From NCBI GenBank assembly GCA_019925795.1, contig CM034312.1, forward strand, positions 78,185,528 to 78,249,527: DNA of 64,000 nt, given 5' to 3'. The notes under the pieces are model-generated. The model was not told the origin of the DNA. It did no database searches and saw only the letters and a program-made list of their open reading frames with translations. The translations under genes and the position numbers were made by a program. This stretch comes from Dendrobium chrysotoxum (lineage: Eukaryota; Streptophyta; Magnoliopsida; Asparagales; Orchidaceae). How positions within the stretch are numbered: the first letter of the stretch is position 1; every line of letters begins with the position of its first letter. This document shows positions 58,701-64,000 of this stretch, in pieces.

Positions 58701-61168
58701 GAAATTTTAAATATGGATTGAACATGATTGAATACAATTAATGTGGAGTAATCATTAATCAATGAATAATTACTTTGTTAATTATGCATTGATTAATTTT
58801 CTAATCAATTGTATCTTATTTTAATCCTTGCATGCCTAGGGTACACACACCACCTAGCTTTAAGGCTCTCCTAGGTCTAGGATTGATTGATTGTATGTGT
58901 GTTTACTTATGTATGTGTCCAAGGGTTAGAAACATTAATTAAAGCCCATTAACCTAGTGACATCATTAAGGATAATAATTAAGGACTTTATTTAGAGAAC
59001 TTAGATTAATTCTAATAATTAGAATATAATTTCAATTGACTTGAAACTTTAAACACTTGAACTTAGTGACACTCTCAGCCCTAAGAAAATTTCCCACTGA
59101 ATTTTGAAGTCATTAAGTCCTTTAATTAATTTAATCAAAATCAAAGCTTAATTAAGCCTTAAAAACTTCTAAAAAATTTTAATAAATCAAGATTAAATCC
59201 AAAAAATACACATTATATCTTAAACTTACCAAAATTGAACCCTTAATCAATAAAAAATAAAAGCCCCTTGACTGGACATCCAATTTCATCTTAATTTAAT
59301 TTTAAGTAAAATTTAATATTTAATTAATTTAATTAATTTAAAATAATTAAAAATTTCAAAACTCTCTCAAACACTTAGGAATCTCTCCTTAGGTCATTCA
59401 TGACCTTTGGAGTTGATTCCAAGGAGTTTGGAGGTCATTTGGATTCAAATCATAAAAAGGCCTTTAATTAAACAATTTTTGAAAATTCAATAAATATTCA
59501 AAACTTTGAAAATTCATAACTAATTTAAATAAACTCCAAATTGAGCAAAGTCAAAGGCATATGACTCATCTTAAGGTCTAATATTTATCAAAAATGTTAA
59601 GTTTCTATAAATCAAACAAATTTTAAAAAGTCAACTTTTGGTCAAATCTAGTTCAAATTCAAGTCAAAACTTCAAACATTCATAATAAAATCTAAAAAAT
59701 CCAATTTCAGCATACTTACTGTCTAACTGATCGTATTAAGGTCTAGTATTTTAATAAAATATTAACTTTTCATAAAATACTTTAAATCAAAATATCAATT
59801 TTTGACCCTTGAATTAAATGATTAAAATAATCCAGAAAATTTCCAAAATTCAATAAATCATTTAAAATTCCAAAAAATCTTAAGTTAATTTTAAAATCAG
59901 TAATCAATTAACATTGAATAAAATTTGATCAATCTTCAAGCTTAATCAAACTCAAATCATTTAATCATATCGGGTATCACTAGGTAACCCAGGCCTACGA
60001 GGCTATTAAATTAGCCCCAAGGAAGGTGAAAAAAACTTCATGGCCTCAGTGTGAAACAAAGGTGGTATCCAATGAACAATCATAATCAAGTTTAAAATTA
60101 AATTTAAACCATTAAGATTTAAACTTCAATTAAATTCTCCCTTAAGACTCCAACTAACTAGAACATCAAGCAACTTCAATCAAGTGTCTATTCAGGACAT
60201 ATCAAAACCACACAGCCTTCTACACACACTTTAGATGGTTTGCTAGGATAACCAACTCTAGTCTTAGATTAGGCCAGTGTTTACTTTTCTGCTGTGTGCC
60301 GGATTTTCGAGCTTTCACTACATGCTGTTTGCTAGTGATAGAATTACTGTGATTGTTTATTTATTTATTTACTGCACTCTGTAATGTGATTGATTGTACA
60401 TTAGACCTATCCTTAGGTTAGGAACAATTTATACTAATTCAATCTTATGCATGTGGCCATGCTCATGCAGGGCATTAAATTAAAGGGGGTAAAATCATAA
60501 TTATTAAATTGCACATATGCTCTAGAAATTTACTTAAGTCCCCCTTTAAAATTAAAAGAGCATGGCCAAGTGTGGCTGTGATTGAGCATTTAATATCTAA
60601 TCTATTAACTGCTTGGGATGTTTATATAACTGTTGATTATTAGGATAACCATGCATGATCGAGTCTAGATTTTTCAATTTTAATCAATGTAATTTGAGAT
60701 GATATTTGAGTTGTAAATGTTAAGTACTTTGAGATTGAGATGCTAAGCATCCAATTTGGAATCTAAAGAGGAAGGAATATCCCTTAGGGGAGAGTTCCTC
60801 TCCATTTGGAGATCCAAATTAGGACGACTTTTTGAATATCCAAAAAGAAAAGATAACACCCCTATTCAGGGGGAGTTTCTTTTCATTTGAATATCCGGAC
60901 CTAACGATCCAAGGAGTTTCAAGAAGACGAAGAAGTGAAGAACGAGAAGAATCTCAAATCTCAAAGTCACTTATGTCTTAGGATTAAAAACTGGGTTGTA
61001 GTCAGTGGTACCCGGTCACTTTACTTTTCCTGCAGACCCTAGGTTGTATAATTTAAAGGCACTTGCCTATGGACTTTCAATTTGAGTTTCAATTTAATTG
61101 ATTTAATTAAATGTTGATTGTGTGATGTTAATTGCGATTAAGGACCCACATACTTTTAGTAATTTATT

Positions 61169-61180
61169 TGGCGATTTTGC
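61169..61180 (+). other. Primer-binding-site-like motif
   Basis: TGGCGATTTTGC lies 18 bases after the CCCACA at 61145-61150. Tat/Ogre-type elements carry a TGGCGACTCTGC-like site just inside the 5' LTR. The match is partial and the spacer longer than usual, so this is a weak call. Confidence 0.3.
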
Positions 61181-62550
61181 ATATCGTATTTGATTTAGCC
61201 TAGAATCCGATCGGAGGCTCATGAGGGTACGGTCAAGAACTATTTCTACTTTAGTTAAAATTTAAAAACTTTAGGCTCAGATAGAAACTCTAACGCTTTT
61301 AAGAAGTAAGCCCGGACTTGCCGGGGGTTTTTCATGCATTCATATTAATTTTTCTCTTCCGTGTAAGGCACCTCCCCGCCTGCGAGTTTTGGCAGACCAC
61401 CTGACCTATTAGGGTGCAGTTCTATCTAAGGGGATGTTATGCAATCTATAGGATAAAACCTATTTTTAAGCCTAATTTTAAAATTACTTAATTCTGATTT
61501 CAAAGCATTTAATCGAGTCAACTAGCATGCATCGCATTAGTAACAAATTAAATTTGAGTCTAATTCTTAATTACATCTCTAGCTTAAGCATTTCACCCAA
61601 CATATGTTAAGGGGCTAATTAGGAATCTGCTCTAGATGTCAGCCCCGCTCTCCTTAAACTAATCTTAAATAATGTCATTAACCACTCTTTCATAAAGACC
61701 GGACACATGGTTTTGAAGTATTTAGGTGGTTTAGCTAGCTCCCCAATCCAGGCCGGGATAAGTCTAGATTGCATTGCATTAGCTAGGATCGGGTTACTGA
61801 TTTTTCAGTACCCATTTTAGATTTAGGTTCTGAGGCAGATGTTCAATCTTAAGACCTCAACTTCCGGGAATCTAATTCCCACTTTCTAATAAAATTAACC
61901 ACTCAAACCTAAATTTCTTTCAATCAAATTCAAGCCCAACACTTAGGATAAGTTGAGGTGTTTCTGAAGTAATTCAGAATCTCAAAACACCTCCTACTTT
62001 TCCTCCTTTGACTCCAGAAATAAGTGTTCAACCTTGAACCATTCCCTGTTAAAATTCCAGTCCCGACCTCCTTTGACATCAAACGTTGAAATCTTAAATA
62101 AAATTCATATCGCTATTTTACTCGAGAGTTTTCACAGAAAATTTCTGGTTTTCTATTATGTAATTAACTATGAGGGCTTGCGCTCGTAGGAGATTTAGAA
62201 ACCCATACCAGATTTTCAAAATCAAGTTTTCAAAATTTTAATTAATTATCTTTGGAAAATTCAAACTTCACGATCATTATCGTCATATTTAAACTATCGA
62301 TAGTTATTGATATCTTCTTTCTCTGGATAGATATATCAATTACAATCATAACTTTAATTATGAAATTAATTATCTCTTATCTTATTATTGTAGTCAAACA
62401 ATGGATTAAACATTATTTTGATCCTTCGGGATCATATATTGTTTCTCCTTGAGTTTGATTATAATAATCAGGATAAATTCACAGATTTGTAATCTGAACC
62501 TATTAGGGAACGATATGTTCACTTTTCGAGGTGATATATTATTCATAATA

Positions 62551-63129
62551 AGTATTCGATTTCAAATATTAAAATTTCAGAAATTAAATATTTCCAAAAA
62601 AAATTAAACCTTTTCAAAATAATATTTTTTTTAATCAAAACAGCACAATTCTTCGAAATTAATGAGACACTCGCTCCCAAGAGAAACGACATAGTATATT
62701 AGTGATATGATAGCCCACTCACAAAAGAGATATAAATCTTTGTAGAACTTTCCCTTTATGAAAAAGATAAGTTATAGGACTCACCAAAATTAATAGTCTA
62801 ATATCTTTAACTCAAAGGAGGTTGGAGGTTATTATTGAAAGAAGTTTTAGCCTAAAAGAATACCCCTAATATAATAAATGGAGAAACTTAAAAGCAAGAA
62901 TCAAGGTGAACCCGACCCAACACCAAATAAAGAAGTTGTAAGACTGCTTCTTACGGGAGAGCTAAGGCCTCACAAGTAGATGGACAATTTGGGCTCACTG
63001 AGACTCTTCTTATATATTAGCATAGTTATTCCCTTTTTAGGAATGGGGATTTCATGGATTGGAAAAGAAATAATCCTTTTCTTCTCAATAATGTTCATAT
63101 TTTAACTTTGCAACCCATCACTTTTACTA
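62551..63129. other. Unresolved intergenic DNA
   Basis: No feature identified. The plus-strand open frame just upstream (62252-62452) is an I/L/F-rich composition artefact. Confidence 0.35.
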
Positions 63130-63540
63130 GCTAATGAACATGGAATGTAGAGTAAAAAGAATACAGTGTGAAAAGAATGAGTTGTTTGAATGAGTGTAAA
63201 ATGAATGCATGAGATTACTTTTTTTAGTTAGACAAAAGTAAAATAAATACATTATAAAGTTCAAAATGGTTGTGATTGAGTGATGACAGAAGGTGGCCAG
63301 CAGCAGCAGTGACAACTGGTTGTCAACAATGGTGGTGGAGGCCGGTGGTGATCAGCAGTAGTGGTGGCGGCCAACGACAGGCGGACAATGGTCAGCAAAG
63401 ATGTTGTCATGGTAGCTTGGTTGCTGTGAAAGCAATTTTCACTAAAAATTAGGTGAGTTTACTTTAACTCAAAAATTAACTAGAATACTTTGCATTACAT
63501 TTAAAATACTTTAAATTGCATTCTTTTTTTATTTAACCAA
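63130..63540. mobile_element. Putative AT-arm / GGTGGC-core element, copy b
   Basis: AT-rich arms with aatacattataaagttcaaa on the left and aaatactttaaattgcatt...atttaaccaaat on the right flank a core at 63290-63420 rich in ggtggtgg, cagcagcag and gcggcc. The layout is as in 35669-36106, whose right arm carries aaatacattatattcatttt and gaaccaaatg. Ends are not sharply defined. Confidence 0.4.
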
Positions 63541-64000
63541 ATACTAATATTTTCAAAGCCCCTACAAAAGAAATATTGTATACCCACTTTCCTACCAACC
63601 AAGCAAACCCTAAGATAATAAACTCTCTTCAAGTTCACAAATGATCTAGCATTCAACAACTGTAGAGTTGACCCATTATTGTTTTTTATTTTCTTGATTA
63701 TATATCATTTAGAGTTTGGCTACACTAGCGGTAGCCTTTGTGACTCATGTTGTGAATTTTTGTCATTTGTATGGATGGATCAAACTTTACTAGTGATAGC
63801 TTGCCAACATTTATTAAAATTAATTCAATATGGGTGGCCTAGCATTTCTTATTTACCACATATTAATTACTTTGAGGTTGTTTGTTTGGCATCAATTCTT
63901 TTATTTTTTATTTAATAAAGAATATTATAGTATTGTTTTAGCTTTTTGTTTATAAAAATAAATAAAGTTATTTTTAGAAATGCTTAAAATAATTTTAGAT
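63541..64000. other. Unresolved DNA at the window edge
   Basis: No gene identified. The open frame 63679-63915 lacks recognisable motifs. Confidence 0.3.

Larger units (their letters stand above)
54200..62550 (+). mobile_element. Large non-coding LTR-retrotransposon-like region
   Basis: About 8 kb with no coding frame but ordered LTR-type features: irregular ctagaccctagg repeats, a 157-bp array, a TATA-like box at 56669 with a leader-like region, a very AT-rich stretch, a ggacccaca segment ending at 61150 that resembles the gagcccaca ends of copies A-C, and a TGGCGATTTTGC primer-binding-like motif at 61169. The segment at 62160-62200 (aactatgagggcttgcgctcgtaggag) also resembles the aactataggggtttgcgcctatagg segment of copy B. 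Tat/Ogre-type gypsy elements have LTRs of several kilobases and TGGCGAC-type primer sites, so that lineage is my best guess. Neither end nor a second LTR was found. Confidence 0.5.

Noticed and set aside
62252..62452. Isoleucine-rich plus-strand open frame as a membrane peptide gene
   Set aside because: Composition artefact in AT-rich DNA inside the large non-coding element.

Overview
This window looks like nuclear intergenic DNA of a seed plant, probably a monocot. The monocot assignment is a weak inference from the style of the repeats. The sequence is AT-rich, has almost no long open frames, and is packed with decayed plant transposable elements. I find one convincing host gene, no RNA genes, no CRISPR array, and nothing prokaryotic.

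The gene is on the minus strand at 44739-49339. I reconstruct four exons (360, 225, 26 and 238 nt) that join without a frame break into a 282-residue protein. It has a plastid-targeting-like N-terminus and three hydrophobic segments, and it resembles the plant/cyanobacterial DUF3082 membrane family. Intron 2 is about 3.6 kb and carries an antisense, 5'-truncated L1-type LINE (about 46500-48510) ending in a poly(A) run.

Layout. 1-2339: unresolved. 2340-4837: long LTR-like repeat, copy A. 4988-5860: element with GGGTTGACCC-type arms. 9609-11320 and 15349-17402: two LTRs of one family in opposite orientation (D and E). 18164-20115: a MITE, a (TA)n tract, an RTE-type LINE relic and a terminal-repeat fragment. 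20710-23998: CACTA element with perfect TAT target duplications, a broken transposase gene and nested insertions. 24390-26381: coding relics and a MITE. 29090-31525: LTR-like copy B with two tandem arrays. 32945-34257: a cluster of MITEs, one nested in another. 35669-38340: three more small DNA transposons, including a 572-bp CACTA with GAT duplications. 38400-40610: a broken duplicated block containing inverted copy C. 41288-43968: three more Tourist-like MITEs. 44739-49339: the gene. 50125-51802: LTR F, inserted into a 97-bp tandem repeat. 53038-53151: microsatellites. About 54200-62550: a large non-coding LTR-retrotransposon-like region with a 157-bp array rich in TTGAC (W-box) cores, a TATA-like box and an extremely AT-rich stretch. 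63130-63540: another trinucleotide-core element.

The elements do not form a pathway. What the window records is insertion history: MITE within MITE, PIF-like element and LINE relic within CACTA, LTR within tandem repeat, LINE within intron. I found no clear sign of a new biochemical system. The most useful leads are the micro-exon gene with its LINE-bearing intron, the W-box array, and the nested insertions whose empty sites can be reconstructed.
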